Source of the DNA: Candidatus Avimuribaculum pullicola
Lineage (GTDB): Bacteria; Bacteroidota; Bacteroidia; Bacteroidales; Muribaculaceae
DNA length: 64,000 nucleotides
Reading direction: 5' to 3'
Assembly: GCA_018716295.1 (NCBI GenBank)
Contig: DVKC01000030.1
Coordinates: 62,001 to 126,000 of the forward strand
Below, in pieces: positions 50,797-64,000 of the stretch; position 1 is the stretch's first letter, and the number at the start of each line of letters is the position of its first letter. The notes beneath the pieces were generated by a model. That model did no database searches, was not told the DNA's origin, and was given only the letters and a program-made list of their open reading frames with translations. A program made the position numbers and the translations under genes.

Positions 50797-50811
50797 CTAA
50801 ACATATAGCGT

Positions 50812-54955
<4,144 letters not shown>

Positions 54956-54959
54956 ATCT

Positions 54960-56117
54960 ATGGGAGATAATAAGATAACCGTTTCTGTAGAGCGACAGTT
55001 TGGCGAAGTCATAGACATTATCCTCAGGCACAAAAGCCGTGCTTCTAAAGTTGTCAATGAAGAGTTGCTGCTTACGGCATGGCATGTGGGTGGTTATGTT
55101 TCAAACAAACTGAAAAGCGAAGAATGGGGAAGCAAGGTGGTAACGCAACTGTCGGAATATATCCGGTCGCAGCGTCCTGACATTAAAGGATTTGGGCGGA
55201 GCAGTATTTATAATATGGTGCTGTTTTATGATGAATATTCCTCGGCAGCATTTACTGCGACTGTTGAGAAATATCTGAATTCTGAATTTGTCCAGCCAAG
55301 AATTGGACAAATCGAGGCATCTAATTTTGAACTTTCATCAGACCATGCGATAACTGTGCAGCCAAAAACTGCACGAATTGTCCAGCCAGAAATCGGACAA
55401 ATGCCGAAGATACTGGAGTTGACCACATTGACCAATCATATAGAGATACTTTGTCGTTGTAAAAATAGCGAAGAACGGATGTTCTATATACTCTATGCCA
55501 ATAAGGAACATCTGGTAAAACGAGAACTGCAACGTTGTATCTCAAATCAGACGTTTACGGCCTTATTAGGCAGCAAGGACAATATGTTAAAAGGATTGCT
55601 TGAGGCATACCCTAATGCTCCCATTATGTTCAAAGACACATTGTTTGTTGATTTTCTTGATTTGCCAAAGAAGCATAGTGAATCCCGGTTGAGAAACGGC
55701 TTGTTGGAGCACATGAAGCAGTTTATCCTTGAATTGGGCAAAGATTTTATATTCATGGATCAGGAATACCGTCTCAATATCGGAGCGTCCACCTTCAAGG
55801 CTGATTTGCTGTTCTTTCATCGTGGATTGCAAGCATTGGTCGCCGTGGAACTGAAAAAGACGAAGTTCCATCCTCGCGATCTCGGTCAGCTGGAATTTTA
55901 TTTGGAGGCGCTTGACCGGGATGTGAAACGCTCCAACGAGAATCCGTCCATAGGCATAATTCTCTGTCCTGAAGCAGACCGGGTAGTGGTGGAATATGCC
56001 ATGAGCCGTAGCATGAGCCCGACAATGATAGCTGAATACAAGCGTATCCTTATTCCACAGGAACGTATGCAAGAGAAACTGAATGAATTTTGCAACCTGT
56101 TTCTGAATAAAGACTGA
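54960..56117 (+). CDS. DUF1016/YhcG family PD-(D/E)XK nuclease domain protein
   Basis: N-terminal DUF1016 region (YIRSQRPDIKGFGRSSIYNMVLFYDEY); C-terminal LGKDFIFMDQEYRLNIGASTFKADLLFFHRGLQALVAVELKKTKFHPRDLGQLEFYLEALD. Confidence 0.9.
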   Translation: MGDNKITVSVERQFGEVIDIILRHKSRASKVVNEELLLTAWHVGGYVSNKLKSEEWGSKVVTQLSEYIRSQRPDIKGFGRSSIYNMVLFYDEYSSAAFTATVEKYLNSEFVQPRIGQIEASNFELSSDHAITVQPKTARIVQPEIGQMPKILELTTLTNHIEILCRCKNSEERMFYILYANKEHLVKRELQRCISNQTFTALLGSKDNMLKGLLEAYPNAPIMFKDTLFVDFLDLPKKHSESRLRNGLLEHMKQFILELGKDFIFMDQEYRLNIGASTFKADLLFFHRGLQALVAVELKKTKFHPRDLGQLEFYLEALDRDVKRSNENPSIGIILCPEADRVVVEYAMSRSMSPTMIAEYKRILIPQERMQEKLNEFCNLFLNKD

Positions 56118-56122
56118 TTGTT

Positions 56123-57571
56123 ATGGATACTAAGAAATTACGTCAAAAGATATTAGACCTTGCCATTCATGGTAAACTCGTACCGCAAGACCCGAATGAT
56201 GAACCTGCATCTGTCCTGCTTGAGCACATCAAGGCAGAGAAAGAACGGTTGATAAAAGAGGGGAAGATAAAAGGAAGTAAAAAGTCTGCAAAGGCTTCTG
56301 ATACGCCCCATTATCAGCAGGATGTGCCGTATGAAGTACCAGAGAATTGGGTGTGGACAACTCTTGGAGAAATATGTTTATTCTTATCTAGAGGTAAATC
56401 ACCAAAGTATTCAGATACAGATAAAACTTATCCTGTATTTGCTCAAAAATGTAATCTAAAAGAAGGTGGTATATCTTTAGAACAAGCACGCTTCTTAGAT
56501 CCATCTACAATTTGTAAATGGAGTGAGGAATACAAACTAAAAACCGGAGATGTGCTTGTTAATTCAACAGGAACAGGGACAGTTGGGCGAACTCGACTTT
56601 TCCACGAAAGTTATTTGAAACATTATCCTTTTGCTGTGCCTGATTCTCATGTCTCTGTTATAAGGACAGCTAGCGAGATTAAATCTGAATTTGTTTTTGC
56701 TTATATCTCATCTAAACTTATACAAGAGTACTTGGAAGATAATCTTGCGGGAAGTACCAATCAAAAGGAATTATATATCGGAGTTTTGTCGGATTTATCA
56801 TTTCCTCTTCCTCCTTTTGCTGAGCAGCAGCGCATTGTCAAAGAAATCGAGTATTGGTTTGTCTTAATAGACCAGATAGAACAAGACAAATCTAACTTGC
56901 AAACAGTCATCAAGCAAGCCAAAAGCAAAATCCTCGACCTCGCCATTCACGGTAAACTTGTGCCACAAGACCCGAATGACGAGCCAGCTTCGGAATTGCT
57001 TAAACGTATCAACCCGAAAGTTGAAATCACTTGTGATAACGGGCATTATCCCGTTGGTTGGATTGATGTAATTCTAGGAGATATATTCTATCATAATACG
57101 GGAAAGGCTCTTAACTCATCAAACAAAGAAGGTGTATTGAGAAACTATCTTACAACATCCAATGTGTATTGGAATCAGTTTGACTTGTCTCTTGTTAAAC
57201 AAATGCCTTTTAGGGATAATGAGTTAGAAAAATGTACTGTTCAAAAGGGTGACTTACTTGTATGTGAAGGCGGAGATGTTGGCCGTTCTGCAATATGGAA
57301 TTTTGATTACAATATCTGCATTCAGAATCACATTCATAGATTGCGTCCTAAAGGAGACTTGAATGTCTCATTTTATTATTATGTTTTACGGTTCTTGAAA
57401 GAACATAATCGAATAGGAGGTAAAGGCATTGGATTGCTAGGGTTGTCGTCCAATGAATTGCATAAAATAGGAATGCCATTACCGCCACGAAAAGAACAAG
57501 ATAGAATAGTGTTAAAGATTGAAGAGCTGTTTTCCGTTCTTGATAACATTCAAAATGCCTTAGAAGCGTGA
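56123..57571 (+). CDS. hsdS: Type I restriction S (specificity) subunit, expressed copy with two TRDs
   Basis: Two TRD modules separated by a conserved ILDLAIHGKLVPQDPNDEPASELLKRINPK central region; FAEQQRIVKEIE and KEQDRIVLKIEELFSVLD motifs. Confidence 0.94.
   Translation: MDTKKLRQKILDLAIHGKLVPQDPNDEPASVLLEHIKAEKERLIKEGKIKGSKKSAKASDTPHYQQDVPYEVPENWVWTTLGEICLFLSRGKSPKYSDTDKTYPVFAQKCNLKEGGISLEQARFLDPSTICKWSEEYKLKTGDVLVNSTGTGTVGRTRLFHESYLKHYPFAVPDSHVSVIRTASEIKSEFVFAYISSKLIQEYLEDNLAGSTNQKELYIGVLSDLSFPLPPFAEQQRIVKEIEYWFVLIDQIEQDKSNLQTVIKQAKSKILDLAIHGKLVPQDPNDEPASELLKRINPKVEITCDNGHYPVGWIDVILGDIFYHNTGKALNSSNKEGVLRNYLTTSNVYWNQFDLSLVKQMPFRDNELEKCTVQKGDLLVCEGGDVGRSAIWNFDYNICIQNHIHRLRPKGDLNVSFYYYVLRFLKEHNRIGGKGIGLLGLSSNELHKIGMPLPPRKEQDRIVLKIEELFSVLDNIQNALEA
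56301..56315 (+). repeat. Recombination-site candidate IR1 (TRD1 boundary, expressed hsdS)
   Basis: atacgccccattatc; exact inverted copy at 60209-60223. Confidence 0.75.
57034..57051 (+). repeat. Recombination-site candidate IR2 (TRD2 boundary, expressed hsdS)
   Basis: tgataacgggcattatcc; exact inverted copy at 59485-59502 and 15-bp core at 58445-58459. Confidence 0.78.
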
Positions 57572-57590
57572 TAAGATGCGCTTCTAAGGC
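57557..57590. terminator. 12-bp perfect hairpin between convergent hsdS and recombinase
   Basis: gccttagaagcg-tgataagatg-cgcttctaaggc; hsdS stop codon lies in the loop. Confidence 0.7.
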
Positions 57591-57597
57591 TACGTTA

Positions 57598-58401
57598 TTA
57601 CCAATTTACTACCTTATCGACAATTTTCTGCTGTTCGCTGGCGGTGCGGCGCAGGTAGATGCGAGTGGTTTCTATGCTTTCATGTCCCATAAGGTCGGCC
57701 AATAAAGCAAGGTCGTTGAAACGGTCAAGGAAGTTTTTGGCGAAACGGTGACGGAAAGAATGAGGATAAACGACATCCCGATTTAGTCCATACTTATCGG
57801 CAAAATGTTTAAGTTGCTGGGCTATGCCTCGTGTAGTGATGCGTTGCCCGAAACGGTTAAGAAAAATATAACCACTTGTCATGCTCTTTTTTTTCAACCA
57901 TTGGGTAGCTTCAATTCTCAAATTCTTGGGGATATAAAGGCGGCGTATTTTTCCACCTTTGCTATAAAGATCGAGATAGCCTACCTTTACATGTTCTACC
58001 TTGATATGTAGTAACTCGCTCACACGGGCACCAGTAGCAGCCATAAACCAAACCACAAAATACCAGTCATCGTAGCCATCTGCTTTTAACCGTGCTTTCA
58101 GAAACTTATAGTCAGCATCACTAATCACGTTTTCCAAGAAGTTTTTCTGTTGCACTTTAACGAACTTCACTTTCAGCTTGTCCTGCTTGATAAATTCCAG
58201 ATACTTGTTGATACCCTGCAACCGTAGATTGACGGTCTGCGGCTTAAAGTTCTCGACCAAGTAGCCCTTATAGGCCAACAGGTTTTTCTTGTTTACTTCT
58301 CCATAGTGACAGAGAAAGTAGTTCACCGTCCACACATACGATGTCACGGTATTCTTTGCCAAATTCGTTTTGGCAAGATAATTTTTGAATCTTGTTATCA
58401 T
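57598..58401 (-). CDS. Tyrosine recombinase/integrase (putative hsdS invertase)
   Basis: GARVSELLHIKVEHV (catalytic R), YPHSFRHRFAKNFLDR (HxxR), LMGHESIETTRIYLRRT (active-site Y). Confidence 0.93.
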   Translation of the reverse strand: MITRFKNYLAKTNLAKNTVTSYVWTVNYFLCHYGEVNKKNLLAYKGYLVENFKPQTVNLRLQGINKYLEFIKQDKLKVKFVKVQQKNFLENVISDADYKFLKARLKADGYDDWYFVVWFMAATGARVSELLHIKVEHVKVGYLDLYSKGGKIRRLYIPKNLRIEATQWLKKKSMTSGYIFLNRFGQRITTRGIAQQLKHFADKYGLNRDVVYPHSFRHRFAKNFLDRFNDLALLADLMGHESIETTRIYLRRTASEQQKIVDKVVNW

Positions 58402-58444
58402 ATCATTTATTTTTATGAATACGACAACAATATAAAACACAACC

Positions 58445-58459
58445 TAACGGGCATTATCC
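58445..58459 (+). repeat. IR2 core at the orphan TRD2 cassette
   Basis: taacgggcattatcc; identical to the core of IR2 at 57037 and inverted at 59485. Confidence 0.75.
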
Positions 58460-58463
58460 ACAG

Positions 58464-59015
58464 TTGCCTGAAGGATGGATTAATGTAACCATCAAAGACG
58501 TATGTGAAAACATCAATGGATTATGGAAAGGGAAAAAAGAACCATTTGTAAATGTAGGAGTTATACGCAATACTAATTTTACAAAAGACTTCAAGTTAGA
58601 CTATTCCAATATAGAGTATATTGATGTAGAAGAAAGAGCTTTTGCACAACGTCATTTGTTGAACGGAGATTTGATTGTAGAAAAATCTGGAGGTAGCGAT
58701 AATAATCCCGTAGGAAGAGCTGTTTTATATGAAGGGGGTAATGGCGTATTTTCTTATAGCAATTTTACAATGGTTCTAAGGATAAAATATAAGGAGCTTG
58801 TCTTAAGCAAGTTCTTGTACTATTATATATTGGCAAAATATAAGGCAGGGGTAATGAAATCTATGCAAACCCAAACTACTGGTTTACATAATTTAATCCT
58901 TGACAAATATCTTGCAATACCGTTATATCTTCCACCATACTCAGAACAAGAACGTATCATAAATAAGATTGAAGATATGTTTGAAAAACTTGACGCAATA
59001 ATGGAGAGTCTATAA
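58464..59015 (+). pseudogene. Orphan HsdS C-terminal half (silent TRD2 cassette)
   Basis: Frame continues upstream into GHYPQLPEGW without promoter or HsdS N-terminus; ends EQERIINKIEDMFEKLDAIMESL. Confidence 0.85.
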
Positions 59016-59030
59016 ATTCTCCATTATTGC
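58995..59030. repeat. 13-bp perfect inverted repeat at convergent ends of silent S modules
   Basis: gcaataatggaga ... tctccattattgc, encoding the DAIMES/DAIMEN C-termini on opposite strands. Confidence 0.75.
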
Positions 59031-60203
59031 ATCTAATCTACTCAGTGCTAAATTTATGGCAGCAACAATCCTTACTTGTTCGTTATAAGGCGGCACAGGT
59101 ACTTCTATTGCTTTAAATAGTTTTTTGTTCAAATGAGGTATTGCCGAACCTACTTTATTTTCACGCAAAGCCTTGCGATGCAAGTTTATAACGTGCAAGA
59201 GGTAGTCGGTAAACATATTTTCATTGATGTTTAGTTGCTTGAATGTGCTACCTTGATAACCTTCAATCGGTGTTCTGAACACTTCACCGGAGTTTTCTCC
59301 ATCAACCAAAATCATCAGACTATTGGCTGCTACATATTTGCCACTTTTTAAAATCTTAAATTCACGCTCTCCTCTTAGATATTTCACGTCAAGGTTAGGC
59401 ATTTCTTTACCGTCAACTTTCTCTCCATCCGCCAAAGAACATAGCATCTGCATGGGAACTATTACCCATCCATCAGGTAACTGCGGATAATGCCCGTTAT
59501 CAGTTGTTATCTCGGTTTTCGGGTTGATGCGTTTGAGCAGTTCCGATGCTGGCTCGTCGTTCGGGTCTTGCGGCACGAGCTTGCCGTGAATGGCCAGGTC
59601 GAGGATTTTGCTTTTGGCTTGCTTGATGATGGTTTGCAAATCGGCTTTGCCTTGCTCAATTTTATCAATCCAAGCGAACCAATGTTCTATTTCTGTGACG
59701 ATACGCTGCTGCTCCGCGAATGGAGGAATAGGAATATTAAGCGTTCTTAAATCGGTTTTATTAAACTTTCCTTGAGCCGTAGAACTGGAAATTATGCGTA
59801 ACCGCTCTTGACCAAATGGAGATAAGAATAAATATTGTAGCCATTTCTTATGTGTATCTTTATAGCACCTAATCATTATTGAATTTGGTGCTAAAGTCAT
59901 TCTTTCTCGTAAATAGGGTACAATAAAGACCTTTCCGATAGATGCTCCAATGTTTGGCAATATAAGCTCCCCTCCAAAGAGGTTTGAATTAGATAAAAAT
60001 TCATAACCATGTTGGTCTGTATATGCTAAATCTTTTGTGAAATTATTTTGAAAATCTTTGGTACGAACCAATATTGCATATTCTGGTTCATCATAATACC
60101 TCACATTTTCCCTCAATGATGCAAAGCTCCCACTTGCTACAAAATCAGTTGTTTCTTTTATGAAATCTTCTAACTTACACCACGCCCAGCCATTCGGCAG
60201 CAA
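59010..60203 (-). pseudogene. Silent, inverted hsdS lacking the native N-terminus (TRD1+TRD2 donor)
   Basis: Two TRDs and conserved central region ILDLAIHGKLVPQDPNDEPASELLKRINPKTEITTDNGHYPQLPDGW; frame extends 5' through PHYPYLLPNGWAW to IR1 but lacks the KKLRQKILDL start. Confidence 0.88.
59485..59502 (-). repeat. IR2 inverted copy in silent hsdS
   Basis: ggataatgcccgttatca, reverse complement of 57034-57051. Confidence 0.78.
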
Positions 60204-60208
60204 ATAGG

Positions 60209-60223
60209 GATAATGGGGCGTAT
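60209..60223 (-). repeat. IR1 inverted copy at the 5' end of silent hsdS
   Basis: gataatggggcgtat, reverse complement of 56301-56315. Confidence 0.75.
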
Positions 60224-60440
60224 GTATTGATCCACTTTGAATGCTGCTATCTTATTTGTAATTAACCCATAGAAATATAGCTAAATAGCAGAACGTCAAA
60301 GTCATTTCTGAGTTTTGAGCCAACGATTAGAAAGCTATGTGTCATCATTCTTTTCAAGTGTATTGACAATACGTTTCTTGTGTTCCATGAAATGTCATGA
60401 TGGGCATTGTGTTGTAGCCATTGGATTGTTATATAAAAAT

Positions 60441-60469
60441 GGGGTGCAACTCATTGAGTTGCACCCCAC
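60441..60469 (-). terminator. Hairpin terminator downstream of dnaK
   Basis: tggggtgcaactca-t-tgagttgcacccca perfect 14-bp arms. Confidence 0.75.
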
Positions 60470-60499
60470 TTTCATGTGGTTATCGTTGGTTGTCGATAT

Positions 60500-62413
60500 T
60501 TACTTCACTTCCTCGAAGGGAACGTCGGTTACGTCGCCGTTGTTGCCGCCTTGTTGGTTACCGCCTTGTTGGCCTGCACCTGGTTGAGGGCCGGCTTGTG
60601 ATTGTTGTTGACCGGCAGCGTTGTACATGTCTTGCGAAGCTGCGTGGAACACGGTTTCGAGTTCTTTCATTGCAGCGTCGATAGCAGCCACGTCTTGGCG
60701 TTGGTGAGCTTCTTTCAGCTTGGCAAGGGCAGCTTCAATCTGCGACTTCTTGTCGGCTGGCAGCTTGTCGCCGAGGTCTTTGAGGCTCTTTTCGGTTTGG
60801 AAAATCATCGAGTCGGCTTGGTTAATCTTGTCGATGCGTTCCTTTTCGCGGGCATCAGCTGCGGCGTTGGCTGCGGCTTCGTCTTTCATACGCTTGATTT
60901 CCTCATCGCTCAAGCCGCTTGATGCTTCGATTCGTATGCTTTGTTCCTTGCCAGTGGCTTTATCTTTGGCCGAAACGTTCAAGATACCGTTTGCGTCGAT
61001 TTCAAAAGTAACTTCGATTTGTGGCACACCACGGGGTGCAGGAGCAATGCCGTCGAGGTGGAAGCGTCCCAGTGTCTTGTCGTCTTTAGCCATTGGGCGT
61101 TCGCCTTGCAACACGTGGATTTCAACCGAAGACTGGTTGTCGGCTGCGGTCGAGAATACTTCGCTCTTGCGGGTTGGGATAGTGGTGTTGGCATCAATCA
61201 ACTTGGTCATTACGCCTCCGAGTGTTTCGATACCTACCGACAAAGGAACTACGTCGAGCAACAGCACGTCTTTCACATCACCGCTAAGCACGCCACCTTG
61301 TATTGCTGCACCCACTGCTACTACTTCGTCGGGGTTAACACCCTTTGAAGGAGCTTTGCCGAAGAACTTTTCTACAATTTGTTGAACGGCTGGGATACGA
61401 GTAGAACCACCTACAAGGATAACCTCATCAATCTGTGAAGCTGTCAGGCCAGCATCGCGCAGAGCTTGTTCGCAAGGTTTGATAGTGGCTTGTATCAAGC
61501 TGTCGCACAATTGTTCAAATTTTGCGCGAGTCAATGTCTTGACAAGGTGCTTTGGAATACCATTGACTGGCATTATGTAAGGCAAGTTGATTTCGGTCGA
61601 AGTCGAGCTTGACAATTCGATTTTGGCTTTTTCGGCAGCCTCTTTAAGGCGTTGCAATGCCATTGCATCTTTGCGCAGGTCAACACCTTCTTCGCTTTGG
61701 AATTCGTCGGCGAGCCAGTCGATGATGCGGTGGTCGAAGTCATCGCCGCCAAGGTGTGTATCACCATTGGTCGATTTTACTTCAAATACGCCGTCGCCCA
61801 ATTCAAGGATAGAGATATCGAATGTACCACCACCGAGGTCGAACACGGCGATGCGCTTGTCGCTTGTCGATTTGTCGAGGCCGTAGGCAAGTGCGGCAGC
61901 TGTAGGTTCGTTCACGATACGCATTACTTTCAGACCGGCAATTTCACCAGCTTCCTTGGTGGCTTGGCGTTGAGAGTCGTTGAAGTATGCAGGAACGGTG
62001 ATAACAGCTTCGCTGACAGTTTGTCCGAGGTAATCTTCGGCTGTTTTCTTCATTTTTTGGAGAATCATTGCCGAGATTTCTTGTGGAGTGTAGTCGCGGT
62101 TGTCGATTCTCACTTTCGGCAGCCCGTTTTCCGAGCGAACCACCTGATAGGGTACGCGAGAAATCTCGTTTTGCACGTTTTCATAGTTTTCGCCCATGAA
62201 ACGTTTGATAGAGAACACTGTCCTTGTAGGGTTTGTGATAGCTTGACGTTTTGCTGGTTCGCCCACTTTGCGTTCGCCACCATCTACAAAAGCTACAATT
62301 GAAGGAGTGGTATTGCGACCTTCGCTGTTAGGAATAACAACTGGGTCTTTACCCTCAAGTACTGCAACGCATGAGTTGGTAGTACCTAAATCTATTCCAA
62401 TAATCTTTCCCAT
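60500..62413 (-). CDS. dnaK: Molecular chaperone DnaK (Hsp70)
   Basis: [42 protein letters not shown]... Confidence 0.98.
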   Translation of the reverse strand: MGKIIGIDLGTTNSCVAVLEGKDPVVIPNSEGRNTTPSIVAFVDGGERKVGEPAKRQAITNPTRTVFSIKRFMGENYENVQNEISRVPYQVVRSENGLPKVRIDNRDYTPQEISAMILQKMKKTAEDYLGQTVSEAVITVPAYFNDSQRQATKEAGEIAGLKVMRIVNEPTAAALAYGLDKSTSDKRIAVFDLGGGTFDISILELGDGVFEVKSTNGDTHLGGDDFDHRIIDWLADEFQSEEGVDLRKDAMALQRLKEAAEKAKIELSSSTSTEINLPYIMPVNGIPKHLVKTLTRAKFEQLCDSLIQATIKPCEQALRDAGLTASQIDEVILVGGSTRIPAVQQIVEKFFGKAPSKGVNPDEVVAVGAAIQGGVLSGDVKDVLLLDVVPLSVGIETLGGVMTKLIDANTTIPTRKSEVFSTAADNQSSVEIHVLQGERPMAKDDKTLGRFHLDGIAPAPRGVPQIEVTFEIDANGILNVSAKDKATGKEQSIRIEASSGLSDEEIKRMKDEAAANAAADAREKERIDKINQADSMIFQTEKSLKDLGDKLPADKKSQIEAALAKLKEAHQRQDVAAIDAAMKELETVFHAASQDMYNAAGQQQSQAGPQPGAGQQGGNQQGGNNGDVTDVPFEEVK

Positions 62414-62740
62414 AATTTCTATGTTTTTTATTTGTTATTAATCAATATCAATTGGCCAACTTTTAAGCCTCTGTAGCGTGTTACAGAGCGTAGCCGCATA
62501 GTAACGTTGCAAATGTTATGCCAAAAACGCAAAAGTGCCGTAAAAAGGCATGTCGGAATGCTTTTTGTGTGTCGTTAATACTGCCATAACGTCAGTATAT
62601 GGTGGCTGAGAAATGGGTAAGGTTGGCATATAAGTGGTTTGTTTTGCGCTTTTTCGCGGTGTTTAGTGTCCTATTTTGCGGTGTTTAAAATTTTTTTGAT
62701 ATTTAATTATTGTATAATTAATGGGTATGCTGTATTTTTG

Positions 62741-62756
62741 TATGCTGAATAGCATA
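62741..62756. promoter_or_regulatory. Small inverted repeat in the Crp/Fnr-family gene promoter
   Basis: tatgct-gaat-agcata, overlapping a TAGTTTTG -7-like box (62755-62762). Confidence 0.4.
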
Positions 62757-62779
62757 GTTTTGTAGCACCCTAATACGTT

Positions 62780-63481
62780 ATGATTAAAAAAAGCACCCTT
62801 GAGAATATAATAAAGGAAGACTTAGCCGAGATATGGTCGATATTGACTCCGGAAGAAAAACGTCTTGTGGCTGACAATTTTGTCATTCATAATTTCAAGA
62901 AAAACCAGATAATATATGCCGAGAATGATGAGCCTGAGTACTTATGGTGTCTTTTGAAAGGGAAAGTAAAGATGTTCAAAGATGGCATAGGCGGGCGGCA
63001 GCAGATTTTGCGCCTGTACAGGCCTATCCAATACTTCGGATACCGTGCATATTTTGCCAATGAGCCATACGTGTCGAGCACATCGGCTTTTGAACCGTCG
63101 CAATTAGGGGCTATAAGCATGAAGATTGTCACGAATATAATAGACCAGAACCGCAAGTTGGCTTGGTTTTTCATTCATGAGTTGTCGAAGCACTTGGGCG
63201 GGTCGGACACGAAGATGGTGAACTTGACGCAGAAACATATACGTGGCCGCCTTGCCGAGGCGTTGACAATACTTATCGACAATTACGGGTTTGAAGATGA
63301 TGGCGAAACATTGAAGATATACATGGCTCGTGAAGATCTTGCCAATTTGTCGAATATGACCACATCGAACGCAATTCGCACATTGTCGTCGTTCGTGAGC
63401 GAAAAGATTATAACTGTCGATGGTCGCAGAATTAAAATAATGAACGAGGCTGCATTGCGCAAAATCAGCAAATTTGGTTAA
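62780..63481 (+). CDS. Crp/Fnr family transcriptional regulator
   Basis: cNMP-binding-like N-terminus (NFKKNQIIYAENDEPEYLWCLLKGKVKMF) and C-terminal HTH (MAREDLANLSNMTTSNAIRTLSSFVSEKII). Confidence 0.9.
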   Translation: MIKKSTLENIIKEDLAEIWSILTPEEKRLVADNFVIHNFKKNQIIYAENDEPEYLWCLLKGKVKMFKDGIGGRQQILRLYRPIQYFGYRAYFANEPYVSSTSAFEPSQLGAISMKIVTNIIDQNRKLAWFFIHELSKHLGGSDTKMVNLTQKHIRGRLAEALTILIDNYGFEDDGETLKIYMAREDLANLSNMTTSNAIRTLSSFVSEKIITVDGRRIKIMNEAALRKISKFG

Positions 63482-63506
63482 ACGCCGCATTGAGTGGCTC
63501 ATATAT

Positions 63507-64000
63507 ATGCTTATTGCCGAAACGAAACGTAAGGAAAACATGGCCGAATACCTGCTATACATGTGGCAGGTGGAAGACTTGATACGCGCCAATGGCTGTG
63601 ACATTGATGCCATTGAACGCAACTTGATTTCACGCTACGATGTGGACGATGCCAAACGTGGCGAAATACGCGAATGGTATGAAAACTTGGTGAAAATGAT
63701 GGAGCATGAAGGTGTCAAGCAAGGGGGGCACCTGCAAATCACCAAGAATGTAATAATACGCCTCACCGATTTCCATAACGCATTGCTGGCTTCACCCAAA
63801 TTCCCCGAATATAGGGCCGAGTATTACAAGACGTTGCCATATATAGTGGAATTGCGGGCAAAATCGGGCGAAGAGCCATCGGGCGAAATTGAAACGTGCT
63901 TCAATTTGCTATATGGCACGTTGCTACTGCGGCTTCAACACCGCGAGGTGAGTAAAGGCACGGAAGAAGCCGTTGCCCAGGTTTCTCGGTTGTTGGCACG
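63507..64000 (+). CDS. DUF4924-like protein, 3' truncated by window end
   Basis: MLIAETKRKENMAEYLLYMWQVEDLIRANGCDIDAIERNLI...; open to the window edge, not in the ORF track. Confidence 0.7.
   Translation, partial: MLIAETKRKENMAEYLLYMWQVEDLIRANGCDIDAIERNLISRYDVDDAKRGEIREWYENLVKMMEHEGVKQGGHLQITKNVIIRLTDFHNALLASPKFPEYRAEYYKTLPYIVELRAKSGEEPSGEIETCFNLLYGTLLLRLQHREVSKGTEEAVAQVSRLLA

Noticed and set aside
57598-58401. Integrase as part of an integrative element or prophage
   Set aside because: No tRNA attachment site, excisionase or cargo genes; its position between hsdS copies with boundary repeats fits an invertase better.
58306-58488. ORF 58306-58488 (+)
   Set aside because: Overlaps the recombinase N-terminus antisense and the IR2 core; no coding support.

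Overview
About 64 kb of a Bacteroidales-type chromosome; a Muribaculaceae-like origin is inferred from gene content and TAnnTTTG-type -7 promoter boxes. Most of it is dense core-genome coding sequence: PPi-dependent phosphofructokinase, Fur, PurA, UvrA, a PIF1-like helicase, ribosomal proteins L28/L33, IspF, T9SS-related proteins, Rex, HolA, MetY, LpxD-LpxC/FabZ-LpxA, RecQ, PhoH, PurC, MenG/UbiE, DnaK and a Crp/Fnr regulator. There is an exopolysaccharide locus at ~38.3-47.4 kb. The standout accessory region is ~50.6-60.25 kb: a complete Type I restriction-modification operon (hsdR-hsdM-DUF1016/YhcG nuclease-hsdS) followed by a tyrosine recombinase, an orphan HsdS half-gene and a second, inverted, start-less hsdS. 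Short exact inverted repeats sit at both TRD boundaries: atacgccccattatc for TRD1 and tgataacgggcattatcc (15-bp core taacgggcattatcc) for TRD2. This predicts a shuffling specificity system with 2 TRD1 x 3 TRD2 modules. Also notable: a dispersed Bacteroidales repeat that carries a promoter (one copy at 36.7 kb, two tandem copies at 47.4-47.6 kb), a pseudo-receiver/sugar-transferase fusion, a phosphoribosyltransferase-HAD fusion, a chain-length regulator with a degenerate kinase domain, and several strong hairpins. No tRNA, rRNA, CRISPR array or IS element was recognised. All calls were made by eye without database searches.
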